Shown: positions 8,810-17,782 of the stretch, piece after piece
How the letters are laid out: each line of letters begins with the position of its first letter
Numbering within the stretch: position 1 is the first letter of the stretch
Origin: Xanthomonas hortorum
GTDB taxonomy: Bacteria > Pseudomonadota > Gammaproteobacteria > Xanthomonadales > Xanthomonadaceae
DNA: 64,000 nucleotides
Direction: 5' to 3' (one strand)
Assembly (NCBI RefSeq): GCF_002940005.1
Contig: NZ_MDEF01000016.1
Translations under genes and position numbers: made by a program
The notes under the pieces: generated by a model
The model's database searches: none
What the model saw: the letters and a program-made list of their open reading frames with translations, nothing else
What the model was told of the DNA's origin: nothing

Positions 8810-9127
8810 ATGCAATTGATGATGCAGGTACTCAGGGATACGCAGGCAGAGGGACGATTTTTCCCACGTGGGAGCCGAGTTCGGGTTATCGAAGCCGGCG
8901 ATAGCTCCCTCGTGCTACCAGACCCGGATGCTCACACCACCTTGTGCGCCGTGCCGACGAAGAACCTGGCGCGACTGACGCTGTTCCGTGTGGTGCTGGT
9001 CAACCATCGAGTTGGCCTGATGGACGAGCAGGAACGCTGGGGGCTTGATGCGGACGACGTTCGTTCGAGCATTGCCCGATCCGCGCCGGATTGCGAAATC
9101 CTCGAACTGGATGAGGTTTCATCGTGA
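8810..9127 (+). CDS. Small protein of unknown function
   Basis: This 105-residue protein matches no family I recognise. It is 2 bases downstream of marR and its stop overlaps the GTG start of the exporter (GTGA), so marR, this gene and the exporter appear to be one transcript. No membrane segment or signal peptide is visible. The C-terminus is acidic (EILELDEVSS). The tight coupling supports it being a real gene. Confidence 0.55.
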   Translation: MQLMMQVLRDTQAEGRFFPRGSRVRVIEAGDSSLVLPDPDAHTTLCAVPTKNLARLTLFRVVLVNHRVGLMDEQERWGLDADDVRSSIARSAPDCEILELDEVSS

Positions 9128-10401
9128 GCGCATCACCCCACCAAGCAGCCGGCGCTGTCTGCACCAACTCCCTCGATTCAACAGATACCCGAATGACGCA
9201 AGAGCAACCCCACGTGGCGAAGGACGATGAGTCCCAGGGAGCGCAGAAAGCCCTGACGGGTGAATTGCTGTTCCTGCTTGCCGGGTTGGCAGCGCTGGGC
9301 GCGCTCGCCACCAACATCATCCTGCCGGCCTTTCCCGACATGGCCGTCGCCCTCGGCACGTCGGTGATCGACCTGAGCGCCACGCTCAGCAGCTTCTTTG
9401 TCGCCTTCGCAGTGGGGCAGCTTTTCGTAGGACCGCTGTCAGACCGAATCGGCCGAAGGTGGCTGGTGCTGGCCGGCCTCTTGGCATTCGTTATAGGAAG
9501 CGCGATATGCGCGTTCGCCAGCACGCTACCTCAGCTCATCGGGGGGCGGGTTGTCCAGGCGCTCGGGGTCTGCGCAACATCGGTTCTGTCGCGTGCCATT
9601 GCCCGCGACTTGTTTGACGGTGAGGCACTCGCTCGCACGCTCTCGCTCATCATGGTGGCGATGGCTGCCGCTCCGGGCTTTTCACCGATGCTCGGAGGCG
9701 CATTAAACAGTTGGTTGGGCTGGCAGTCCACGTTTGCTTTCGTCGGTGTGATGGCCGTCGTGCTGGCGATTCATTACAACACCAGGCTGGGGGAGACGCA
9801 TCAAGCTGACAGGCGTTCGGCCATTTCTATCCCGGCGGTACTGAAGACTTACTGGCAGCTCCTGACCGACCGACGCTTCATCGCGCCAGCGCTTGCTGTG
9901 AGTCTTGTCATCGGCTCGCTGTACGCATTCTTCGGCATGGCGCCGGCGATCCTGATGGTTGGATTCGATTTCTCGCCGTTCGGGCTGGCGATCTTCTTTG
10001 CATCTACCGTTTTCGTCGTGTTCGGCGCTGGCTTCTTGGCGCCACGCTTGGCACATCGGTGGGGGCAGGCACGGGCAGCCCGGGTGGGTCTGGCCATCGC
10101 ATTGACGGGCAGCATTGCGCTGCTGGTCGGCAAGGAAGATTTCGTGTTCTTCTCCGCTGCTCTGACAGTGTTCCTGCTCGGGATGGGCATGGTCAACCCG
10201 CTGGGCACCGCTATTGCTCTGCACCCCTTCGGGCGGCAGGCAGGAGCGGCGTCGGCGTTGCTCGGCTTTATGCAGATGGGGTGCGCGGCCATCGCCATCA
10301 GCGTCGGCGCGATGCTCGATGTTCCGGCGTACACATCGCTCGGCGTCATCCTCACGTCCAGCCTCGCACTGGCCTTCACCGCTTTTCTAGCCCTGCGATA
10401 A
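9124..10401 (+). CDS. Bcr/CflA-type MFS drug efflux transporter
   Basis: This 425-residue protein has about 12 membrane spans. Its first-loop signature VGPLSDRIGRR and the helix-2 sequence LSATLSSFFVAFAVGQ are typical of Bcr/CflA exporters. It probably pumps a toxic compound out of the cytoplasm using the proton gradient. The GTG start at 9124 overlaps the upstream stop; the ATG at 9193 would remove 23 residues that are not part of the conserved fold and is a fair alternative. Cotranscription with marR suggests induction by the exported compound. Confidence 0.82.
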   Translation: MSASPHQAAGAVCTNSLDSTDTRMTQEQPHVAKDDESQGAQKALTGELLFLLAGLAALGALATNIILPAFPDMAVALGTSVIDLSATLSSFFVAFAVGQLFVGPLSDRIGRRWLVLAGLLAFVIGSAICAFASTLPQLIGGRVVQALGVCATSVLSRAIARDLFDGEALARTLSLIMVAMAAAPGFSPMLGGALNSWLGWQSTFAFVGVMAVVLAIHYNTRLGETHQADRRSAISIPAVLKTYWQLLTDRRFIAPALAVSLVIGSLYAFFGMAPAILMVGFDFSPFGLAIFFASTVFVVFGAGFLAPRLAHRWGQARAARVGLAIALTGSIALLVGKEDFVFFSAALTVFLLGMGMVNPLGTAIALHPFGRQAGAASALLGFMQMGCAAIAISVGAMLDVPAYTSLGVILTSSLALAFTAFLALR

Positions 10402-10466
10402 GTCCAACCACTACCAAACCACACCCGCCATCACGGAAGCGACTGGCGAACATAGGAATCTCGTCA

Positions 10467-11570
10467 ATGACTCAAGCACTTTTCTCCCCCCTGCGGCTCG
10501 GCCCGCTGACACTGGCCCACCGGGTGGTGATGGCACCGCTAACCCGCATGCGCGCGGCGCAGCCCGGCAACGTCCCACATGCGCTGAACGTGGAGTACTA
10601 CCGTCAGCGCGCCTCGCAAGGCGGACTGATCATCTCCGAAGGCACGCAAATTTCGCCTACGGCCCAGGGCATGCCAGCGACACCCGGCATCCACAGCCAG
10701 GCACAAATCGACGGGTGGAAAGCGGTGACGCAGGCGGTGCATGACAAGGGCGGCCTGATCTTCCTGCAACTCTGGCACGTCGGCCGCATCTCCCATTCGT
10801 CTTTGCTCGGCGGACAGCTCCCGGTGGCTCCATCGCCTATTGCAGTTCCCGGCAATGCGTTCACCGCTACATTCGAGCGGGCTCCCTTTGAGACGCCGCG
10901 AGAGCTTGAGGCGACAGAGATCGCTTCGATTATCAAGGACTACGCGCAAGCGGCCCACAATGCGCTGCAGGCTGGTTTCGATGGCGTCGAGATTCATGGT
11001 GCCAACGGCTATCTGCTGGAGCAGTTCCTGCAAAGTCGCAGCAACTACCGCACGGATGCGTATGGTGACTCAATCGAGAATCGCTGCCGCATTGTCCTGG
11101 AAGTCGCCGAGGCCGTGTCGACGGCAGTCGGCCCCGATCGCGTGGGCATTCGGCTTTCTCCGTTCGGGGTGGCGAACGGCAGTGGAGAGGAAGAGCCGCT
11201 ACCGCTTTACACGTACCTCATTGAGCAACTCGCGCGCCTTAACCTTGTCTATTTGCACCTGATCGAGCCTCGTGCCAGTGGCGCAGGCCAAGCCGAAGTC
11301 GATCACCAGAATGTACCCTTTGCGTCTGAATTGTTTCGTCCGCATTGGCCCAACGTGTTGATCGCAGCGGGAAACTACAGGCCGGACACCGCGACGGCGG
11401 CCATTGAGGCAACCCGAGCAGATGCAATTGCCTTTGGACGCCTGTTCATCGCCAACCCCGACCTTCCCGAACGCGCACGCCTGGGCACTAGCCTCAACGC
11501 ATACGACCGCTCCACATTCTATGGAGGTGGCGAACGAGGCTATCTCGACTACCCGGTGCTCAACACATGA
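10467..11570 (+). CDS. Old Yellow Enzyme family alkene reductase (NemA-like)
   Basis: This 367-residue FMN-dependent TIM-barrel reductase has the OYE substrate pair His177 and Asn180 (EIHGANGYLLEQF), the N-terminal LGPLTLAHRVVMAPLTRMR motif, and the C-terminal FGRLFIANPDL phosphate loop. The family reduces activated C=C bonds and nitro compounds with NAD(P)H. It lies 65 bases after the exporter. This is one of three OYE genes in the island; the others are at 19433 (frameshifted) and 23814. Upstream in-frame codons to 10059 overlap the exporter and are rejected. Confidence 0.88.
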   Translation: MTQALFSPLRLGPLTLAHRVVMAPLTRMRAAQPGNVPHALNVEYYRQRASQGGLIISEGTQISPTAQGMPATPGIHSQAQIDGWKAVTQAVHDKGGLIFLQLWHVGRISHSSLLGGQLPVAPSPIAVPGNAFTATFERAPFETPRELEATEIASIIKDYAQAAHNALQAGFDGVEIHGANGYLLEQFLQSRSNYRTDAYGDSIENRCRIVLEVAEAVSTAVGPDRVGIRLSPFGVANGSGEEEPLPLYTYLIEQLARLNLVYLHLIEPRASGAGQAEVDHQNVPFASELFRPHWPNVLIAAGNYRPDTATAAIEATRADAIAFGRLFIANPDLPERARLGTSLNAYDRSTFYGGGERGYLDYPVLNT

Positions 11571-11682
11571 GCCCATTGAGCGTCCGCCCAAACCCCGCCA
11601 GCGTTCACAGCGCAAGTTAGACAGGGCCGCGCCGTCAATGCGTAAGCGCATTTGCGCAATTTCTTTCAAGAAGGAGAACCTT

Positions 11683-11979
11683 ATGTCCACCCCCTATTCA
11701 CTGTGCGTCATCCTGAAAGTAAAGCCAGAACATGCCGAGGCATTCGCCGCGCTGGTCGAAGAGAACGTCGCCGAAACTCGCAAGGATAAAGGTGTCGTCG
11801 TCTTCAATTACCACAAAGTGATCGGCGAAGAACCGACCTGGCTTCTGTATGAAATCTGGGAGAGCAAACAAGACTCCGATATCCATCGGCAGAAACCGGA
11901 TGTCCAGGCCTTCTTTACCAAGGCACCTCAGATGCTGGCGGGTGAACCAATCATTCACGCGCTCGGCCCTGTAATCTAA
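11683..11979 (+). CDS. Antibiotic biosynthesis monooxygenase (ABM) domain protein
   Basis: This 98-residue single-domain protein has a ferredoxin-like fold pattern. It shows the ABM family features VILKVKPEHAEAFAALVEENV at the N-terminus and WLLYEIWESKQDSDIH in the middle. Such small dimers include quinol monooxygenases and also proteins with no proven catalysis. A strong AAGGAGA site precedes the ATG; the upstream in-frame codons overlap the OYE gene. It follows the alkene reductase on the same strand, as ABM proteins often do next to flavin reductases. Confidence 0.8.
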   Translation: MSTPYSLCVILKVKPEHAEAFAALVEENVAETRKDKGVVVFNYHKVIGEEPTWLLYEIWESKQDSDIHRQKPDVQAFFTKAPQMLAGEPIIHALGPVI

Positions 11980-12096
11980 CGACATCCCGCCACATGGTGT
12001 CTCAGCCATCATGCAAGCCCAAAAACAGCGCGCCCGTTTTCGAGCACTGGACTTCGACAGCGGGCGGTAAAGCTCACAGGTACTGAGAATTATCGG

Positions 12097-12561
12097 ATGA
12101 CCAAGGAAGCCAACAGCCTTCCCACAGACAGCCCGCAGCAGATGCCTTCTTCCGCCGAGCCAGCCATGAAGATCGCGGTCGTGCTACGCAGTGATCTCGA
12201 ACCGTGGCAACGCCTGAACGTCACGGCGTTCACAATCAGCGGTATCGCGACGACAGAGGGCGCAGTCGGCGACCCCTACGTGGATGCATCGGGTAGTCAG
12301 TATCTTCCAATGTTCAAGGATCCGGTCCTAGTCTTCGGTGCCAGTGCCGAAGAGATGGCGCGCACCCTTGAACGGGCCCACAGCCGCAACGTCGCTTTCT
12401 CGATTTTCACTCGCGAGTTATTCGGCACATTCAACGACACAGATAATCGCGCCGCCGTCGCCGCCGTGACGACGGATGCACTGGACGTGGTTGGACTGGC
12501 GCTGCGCACTGGGCGCGGGACGGCCGACAAAATCCTCAAGGGCCTGAAACTTCTACGATGA
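12097..12561 (+). CDS. DUF2000 family protein
   Basis: This 154-residue protein resembles DUF2000 (peptidyl-tRNA hydrolase-like fold): KIAVVLRSDLEPWQRLNVTA near residues 25-44 and a C-terminal VVGLALRTGRGTADKILKGL. The first 23 residues are Ser/Pro/Gln-rich and not part of the domain, so translation could instead start at the Met at 12166. The function is unknown. It lies 117 bases after the ABM gene on the same strand, and the next gene is convergent. Confidence 0.72.
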   Translation: MTKEANSLPTDSPQQMPSSAEPAMKIAVVLRSDLEPWQRLNVTAFTISGIATTEGAVGDPYVDASGSQYLPMFKDPVLVFGASAEEMARTLERAHSRNVAFSIFTRELFGTFNDTDNRAAVAAVTTDALDVVGLALRTGRGTADKILKGLKLLR

Positions 12562-12639
12562 ATTGTTCCAATCTATCTGGCACTCTCCAGGCTCCCCAAC
12601 TCATGGGGAGGGGACCTCATCCCGCCAACACTACCCAGC

Positions 12640-13569
12640 TTATGGGGCACCGACGCGCTTGCGTTCATAGACTTGAAGATGGCAATACGCCGTCCGCAGC
12701 AAGGTAGCCTCCACACCATGTCGCTCGGCACGCTCCAGCATGTTGCCGACGATGGCCTCCGCCTCGATGCGCGGGGCATCCTGGGCGATATCCCGCATCA
12801 TCGACGCAGCCCAGGTCGATTGCGTATCGAGAAGGCGGGCTTCCAATCGCTGTACATCGTCCGTAGTCAGGCAAACACCTTCCGCAGCAGCGACCGCACG
12901 GCACTCGGCCATGGCTTGCTTCATCAAGGCCGTACCATCGCGCGTGGCGAGGATTTCTCCTACCGTCCCGCGCATCAGGCAGGTCATCATTGCGCCGCTG
13001 GCAAGCATGACCCATTTATTCCAAAGAGCGTGCTCCACGTTCGGCGAGAGATTGCGAGCACCGGGAGATTGCTCGATTAGAGCGTGGAACGCCTGCGCAA
13101 TGGAAGCCGATGCAGCCGAACGCGACCCAGTCACCACCACGTCTGCGTCGCCGAGATGACGGATAACGCCTTGTGGATCGAGCGTGACCGCGATGTACGC
13201 CACACCGCCAAGAACACGATCGTGGCCGAATAGTTCATCCAGCCGGTCATAGACGGAAAGCCCGTTGAGGAATGGAAGTACCGCTGCGCGGCCTGCCATG
13301 GCCGGGCCGATGTCTTCTAACGTGGCCTCCAGGTCATAGGCCTTGCAGCTCAGCACAACCAGGTCGTATTCGGGCTTCAGGCTTTCTCGCGTGACCGTGG
13401 CAACGGGTCCGTCGAAATCGCCCAACGCGCTGCGCACCTGCAAGCCGTCAGAGGCAAGCAAGGCAGCACGGCGCGGCCGTACCAGAAAAGTGACATCACC
13501 GCCCGCCTGTAGCAGCCTGGCACCGTAGTATCCGCCGATCGCGCCGGCACCGACGACAAGAATCTTCAT
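12640..13569 (-). CDS. Ketopantoate reductase family (PanE/ApbA) oxidoreductase
   Basis: This 309-residue protein has an N-terminal Rossmann motif (GAGAIGGYYG) and the catalytic-lysine region HALWNKWVMLA. The fold matches 2-dehydropantoate 2-reductase, which uses NADPH to reduce ketopantoate. Cargo-borne copies of this family often act on other 2-keto acids, so true pantothenate synthesis is not assured. The start at MKILVVG is chosen because a GGAG site precedes it and the sequence upstream is not family-like. It is 55 bases downstream of the MATE exporter on the same strand. Confidence 0.8.
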   Translation of the reverse strand: MKILVVGAGAIGGYYGARLLQAGGDVTFLVRPRRAALLASDGLQVRSALGDFDGPVATVTRESLKPEYDLVVLSCKAYDLEATLEDIGPAMAGRAAVLPFLNGLSVYDRLDELFGHDRVLGGVAYIAVTLDPQGVIRHLGDADVVVTGSRSAASASIAQAFHALIEQSPGARNLSPNVEHALWNKWVMLASGAMMTCLMRGTVGEILATRDGTALMKQAMAECRAVAAAEGVCLTTDDVQRLEARLLDTQSTWAASMMRDIAQDAPRIEAEAIVGNMLERAERHGVEATLLRTAYCHLQVYERKRVGAP

Positions 13570-13624
13570 GACCGTCTCCTGTGTTGATTGTCTGCCTGGG
13601 TAGCCCGATGTTTTACCCAGTGGA

Positions 13625-15016
13625 TCATTCCGCTCTTGCGGTCTTGAACCAGCGCCCGGACGCGACCGCCCACAGAACGCACGAGCCGTACATGACCATT
13701 GCGGTGGCTCCGAGCGCAAAGAAAGCAGTCAGCGACCCCGTCACCGCGAGGACGATTCCCCCGCCCCCTGCAAAGAGCAACAGACGCATTGCGCCGGCAA
13801 GCAAGGGCCACTTCAATCGACCAGCTCCTTGCGACGCGAAATAGAGTGAAAAGCCGAGAGCGAAGAACCCGTAGAAGGGACCGGCGATCTGCAGGTAATG
13901 CGCGCCGGTTTCAATCAGACGCTCGTCCGTGCCGAACAGCCTGAGCCACAACTGCGGCCAAAGCGCACCAGCTACTCCCACAACCGTACCAACGACGAAA
14001 GCAATGGACCCTCCCACCAGTGCGATGTCGCGCGCACGCGCCTGCTGTCCTGCGCCGATATTGGCTCCTACTAGCGCCACCATCGGAGCCCCCAAGCCAA
14101 AGGCAATAGGAATCAGGAGATATTCCAAACGAACCGCGGTGGCATAGCCCGCCAAGGCCTCGGTTCCTGCATAGGCACCTACGATGGCGGTAGTCGCGGC
14201 GATGAGGCCATTGGTAAACAGCGGATTCAGGCAAGCAAGACCACCCACTGTCAGGATGCTGCTCATCGGTGCCCATGACAAGGAACCACGACGCAGCCGC
14301 GCCGGATTGCGACCACTGAGACAGTACCAACCGAGCACCAACGCTCCGCTGATGTGGTAGATAGCCAAGGCCAAGGCTCCGCCAGCAACGCCGAGGGCCG
14401 GGACAGGACCGAATCCGAAGATGAGGGCAGCACACACGGGAACCAGCAGTACGGCTCCACCGCAGATGACTACGCCAGGCAAAAGCATGTTGCCGGTTCC
14501 TCGCACCACGCTGGCCAGCGCACTCATGACCCACAGGGGTATGAGACTCGCAAACACCACATGGCCGTATGTCAGTGCAGCTTCCAGAGATGCCCCTTCG
14601 GCACCAAGGAAGCGAAACAGCGGCGCGCTGAACAGCCATAGCACGAGACTGAACACCAGTCCGATCGCCGCATTCAGTACGACAGCATGACGCGCCAAGG
14701 AGTCAGCGCGCGTGACGTCTCCGGCTCCCAGCGCCCGTGCAACTGCTGCCGAAATACCACCGCCCATTGCTCCCTGCGACATGTTCTGCATCAACATGAG
14801 CACGGGCACCACAACAGCAACACCAGCCAGAACTTCGGTGCCTAGCTTAGCCAGGAACCACATCTCACTCAGGCTGGTTGATGCCAGCGCGAGCATCATC
14901 AACACATTCGGCCAACTCATCCGCAACAGAGTCGGCAGGATAGGATCGGCAAGCATGCGCATCATGCGCAAACTCGATGCGTGCGGTGGATGCGTTGAAG
15001 TAGACACGGTATTCAT
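13625..15016 (-). CDS. MATE family multidrug efflux transporter
   Basis: This 463-residue integral membrane protein has 12 predicted helices in two homologous halves. Typical MATE features are LIPLWVMSALASVVRGTG and the repeat-2 segment LIPIAFGLGAPMVALVGANIG. It exports cationic or aromatic compounds coupled to H+ or Na+. It is divergent from a marR gene, with two operator-like palindromes between them. It is the second exporter in the island with its own MarR regulator. Confidence 0.87.
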   Translation of the reverse strand: MNTVSTSTHPPHASSLRMMRMLADPILPTLLRMSWPNVLMMLALASTSLSEMWFLAKLGTEVLAGVAVVVPVLMLMQNMSQGAMGGGISAAVARALGAGDVTRADSLARHAVVLNAAIGLVFSLVLWLFSAPLFRFLGAEGASLEAALTYGHVVFASLIPLWVMSALASVVRGTGNMLLPGVVICGGAVLLVPVCAALIFGFGPVPALGVAGGALALAIYHISGALVLGWYCLSGRNPARLRRGSLSWAPMSSILTVGGLACLNPLFTNGLIAATTAIVGAYAGTEALAGYATAVRLEYLLIPIAFGLGAPMVALVGANIGAGQQARARDIALVGGSIAFVVGTVVGVAGALWPQLWLRLFGTDERLIETGAHYLQIAGPFYGFFALGFSLYFASQGAGRLKWPLLAGAMRLLLFAGGGGIVLAVTGSLTAFFALGATAMVMYGSCVLWAVASGRWFKTARAE

Positions 15017-15058
15017 GGCGTGCTGGCGGAACGGTGCATCGTCGGCCCCTATTTACGT

Positions 15059-15098
15059 GCATATGCAAGCATTTCTCGACGAATGTAGTTGCATATGC
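15059..15098. promoter_or_regulatory. Paired GCATATGC sites, likely MarR operators
   Basis: Two copies of the palindrome GCATATGC (15059-15066 and 15091-15098) lie between the divergent MATE and marR genes. Outside the octamer they are arranged as an inverted pair (TGCATATGCAAG and its reverse-complement-like partner). Their centres are 32 bases apart, close to three helical turns, so two dimers could bind on one face. Binding by the adjacent MarR is inferred from position. Confidence 0.55.
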
Positions 15099-15171
15099 CA
15101 ATATTGGTCAAGCACATTCGCCGCGTGCTCCGGTTCAATTTCACGTAGCGCAACTGCTAAGGAGCTTTCGA

Positions 15172-15672
15172 GTGCAGACACCTACCCCCAAAAAAGATCC
15201 GCTGGTATGCAATGGTGCCGCCTTGCGCAAGGCCACCCGCCGCGTGACCCAGCTCTACGACATAGCCCTCGGGCCGTGCGGGCTGAGTGTTTCCCAGCGT
15301 TCTGTGCTGGTACATATCGAGCGCGCCGGCAGCCCGACAATGACCGAGCTTGCCCATGCCATGGTGCTTGACCGTTCGGCACTGGCGCACAATCTGAAGC
15401 CGCTCGAACGCGATGGCTATGTCCTGCAGCGCCGCGACCCAATGGACGGGCGCAGCCGACGAGTAGAACTCACACCCAGCGGACGGGCAAAGCTAGCCGA
15501 GTCGAACCATCTTTGGCGTGAGGCACAGGACAGCTTCGAGGCCATCTACGGCGCCGACCGGGCCGCTGTCTTGCGCGTGGCCCTTGCGGAAATATATTCG
15601 GATGCTTTTGCGACAGCGTGGGAGCAACGCTTGTCGGCTGACCGAAAGAGGTCCGGGCAGCAGCCACATTAG
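15172..15672 (+). CDS. MarR-family transcriptional regulator
   Basis: This 166-residue winged-helix regulator has a recognition helix around MTELAHAMVLDRSALAHNLK and the wing DPMDGRSRRVELTPSG. The GTG at 15172 has an AAGGAG site 7 bases upstream. An ATG-initiated extension from 15034 would run across the operator region and is unlikely. It is divergent from the MATE exporter and probably represses it. Confidence 0.85.
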   Translation: MQTPTPKKDPLVCNGAALRKATRRVTQLYDIALGPCGLSVSQRSVLVHIERAGSPTMTELAHAMVLDRSALAHNLKPLERDGYVLQRRDPMDGRSRRVELTPSGRAKLAESNHLWREAQDSFEAIYGADRAAVLRVALAEIYSDAFATAWEQRLSADRKRSGQQPH

Positions 15673-15724
15673 AACGGGCATTACCGCGGCCATTGCTGAT
15701 GGAACAACGGAGCGCGGCGTACCG

Positions 15725-17782
15725 TTATGGGCGGTGCGGCTTTCTGAGCCTCAGCGCATTACCGACCACAGAAGCGGAACTCAAGCTCATGGCCAGCGCC
15801 GCGAACATCGGTGACAGCAACCACCCGGTCAGCGGATACAGCAGGCCGGCCGCCAGCGGCACGCCCAAGCCGTTGTAGACCAGCGCGAACCACAGGTTCT
15901 GCCGCATGTTGGCCACCGTCGCCTGGGACAGCTCGCGGGCGATGGCGATGCCGCGCAGATCGCCCTTGACCAGCGTCACCTGCGCGCTGTTCATGGCGAC
16001 GTCGGTGCCGGTGCCCATGGCGATACCGACATCGGCGCGCGCCAGCGCCGGGGCGTCGTTGATGCCGTCTCCGGCCATGGCGACCACGCGGCCCTCGTGC
16101 TGCAGGCGCTCGACCAGCGCCAGCTTGTCCTCGGGTTTGACCTCGCCATGCACCTCGTCGATCCCCAGGCGCGCGGCAACGGCCTTGGCGGTGGTCCCGC
16201 CATCGCCGGTGGCCATGACGATGCGGATGTCGGCCGCGTGCAAGGCGGCCAGCGCCTCCGGCGTGCTGGCCTTGACCGGATCGGACACCGCCAACAGACC
16301 CACCAGCCCCCCGTCCGCAGCCAGATACATGACGCTGGCACCTTCCTGTCGCAGGGCCTCGGCCTGCGCGGCCAGGGCTTCGACCGCGACGCCGGCCTGC
16401 GTCATCAACACCGTGTTGCCCAGCGCCAGCGAACGGTCAGCCACCCGGCCTAGCACGCCGATGCCCGAGCCGGACTCGAAGTCCTCCACCGCGTCCAGGG
16501 CAATCCCTTGCGCGCGCGCCTGCCGCACGATGGCGTCGGCCAGGGGATGCTCGCTGCCTTGATCCAGGCTGGCGGCCAACCTCAGCACCTCGCGGGCCTC
16601 GAAGCCCGGGGCCGGGACCACGCGATCGAAGGCCGGGCGGCCTTCGGTCAGGGTGCCGGTCTTGTCCACGATCAGCGTATCGACCTTGCGCAGGTTCTCG
16701 ATGGCCGCCGCGTCGCGGAACAGGATGCCCTGGGTCGCGCCGCGCCCCGTCGCCACCATGATCGACATCGGCGTAGCCAAGCCCAACGCACAGGGGCACG
16801 CGATGATCAGCACCGACACCGCGTTGATGAGGCCGTACACCCACCCCTGTTCCGGCCCGAGGATGCCCCAGGCGAAGAAGGCCAGCACCGCGACGATCAC
16901 CACCGCCACCACGAACCAGCCGGCCACGCCATCGGCCAAGCGTTGCAGCGGCGCCTTGGAGCGCTGGGCCTGGGCGACCATCTGGACGATCTGCGACAAC
17001 ATCGTTTCCGAACCGACACGCTCGCTGCGCATCAGCAGCGTGCCGCCGGTATTGAGGGTGGCGCCGATCAGCTTGTCGCCGGGGCGCTTGCTCACCGGCA
17101 GCGGCTCTCCGGTGAGGACGAAGGCCGCGCCGGTGCCCAGGCTGATCAGTGTCCACATGTTGGGACTGCGATGAACCAGCGCCTGCCAGCCGCGCTGGAA
17201 GAACGGAGCACCGGCCCACAGCACCACCGGCGCGGTCAGCACCAGTTCCACCCAGGCCTGCGTGCCCATATCCATCAGGTGCAACTGGTGACCGAACATG
17301 GCCAGCACGAACACCACGGACGTCAGCGGCAGCGTCCACCAGAAGCGGCGCGCGAAGTCCTTCAGTTCGGCGTTGTCGTCCTCGTCCAGGCTCGGCAGCA
17401 CCGGCTCCAGCGCCATGCCGCACTTGGGGCAGGCGCCTGGGCGATGCTGGCGGATCTCGGGGTGCATCGGGCAGGTGTAGAGGATGCCCTGCTGTGGCGC
17501 CGCCCCTTCGCCATCATGCCCGTCGTGCAGACGTGGATGATGGGTGCTCCGAGCATCTGACGCTATGTGCGTGACAGTCAAAGGCTCGGAGGGATTGGCT
17601 GCATAGCGTGCTGGCTCGGTGTCGAAGCGTTCCGCGCAGCTCGCACTACAGAAGTGCAAGACTCGTTCGCCGTAGAGACGCTGGTGCGGACTGCCGGCGG
17701 AGACAAACATGCCGCAGACTGGATCACGCTCTTTCGCTGCCGGCGCATGATGATCTGAGGTGGTCGGGCTGGTCTGACTCAT
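15725..17782 (-). CDS. copA: Copper-type P1B ATPase with internal in-frame deletion
   Basis: This 685-residue protein has an N-terminal YHS domain (DPVCGM), a heavy-metal-binding motif (YTCPMHPEI), the CPC transport site (Cys329-Pro-Cys331), the phosphorylated Asp373 (DKTGTLTEG), the SEHPLADA motif and the hinge GDGINDAP. Intact relatives have roughly 95 further residues between SLGTGAAF and LTGEPLPV, carrying one helix pair and most of the actuator domain. Here the two motifs are joined directly near residue 221. The frame is open, so a stable product is possible, but normal pumping is doubtful. The start overlaps the tetR stop by ATGA. Confidence 0.85.
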   Translation of the reverse strand: MSQTSPTTSDHHAPAAKERDPVCGMFVSAGSPHQRLYGERVLHFCSASCAERFDTEPARYAANPSEPLTVTHIASDARSTHHPRLHDGHDGEGAAPQQGILYTCPMHPEIRQHRPGACPKCGMALEPVLPSLDEDDNAELKDFARRFWWTLPLTSVVFVLAMFGHQLHLMDMGTQAWVELVLTAPVVLWAGAPFFQRGWQALVHRSPNMWTLISLGTGAAFVLTGEPLPVSKRPGDKLIGATLNTGGTLLMRSERVGSETMLSQIVQMVAQAQRSKAPLQRLADGVAGWFVVAVVIVAVLAFFAWGILGPEQGWVYGLINAVSVLIIACPCALGLATPMSIMVATGRGATQGILFRDAAAIENLRKVDTLIVDKTGTLTEGRPAFDRVVPAPGFEAREVLRLAASLDQGSEHPLADAIVRQARAQGIALDAVEDFESGSGIGVLGRVADRSLALGNTVLMTQAGVAVEALAAQAEALRQEGASVMYLAADGGLVGLLAVSDPVKASTPEALAALHAADIRIVMATGDGGTTAKAVAARLGIDEVHGEVKPEDKLALVERLQHEGRVVAMAGDGINDAPALARADVGIAMGTGTDVAMNSAQVTLVKGDLRGIAIARELSQATVANMRQNLWFALVYNGLGVPLAAGLLYPLTGWLLSPMFAALAMSLSSASVVGNALRLRKPHRP

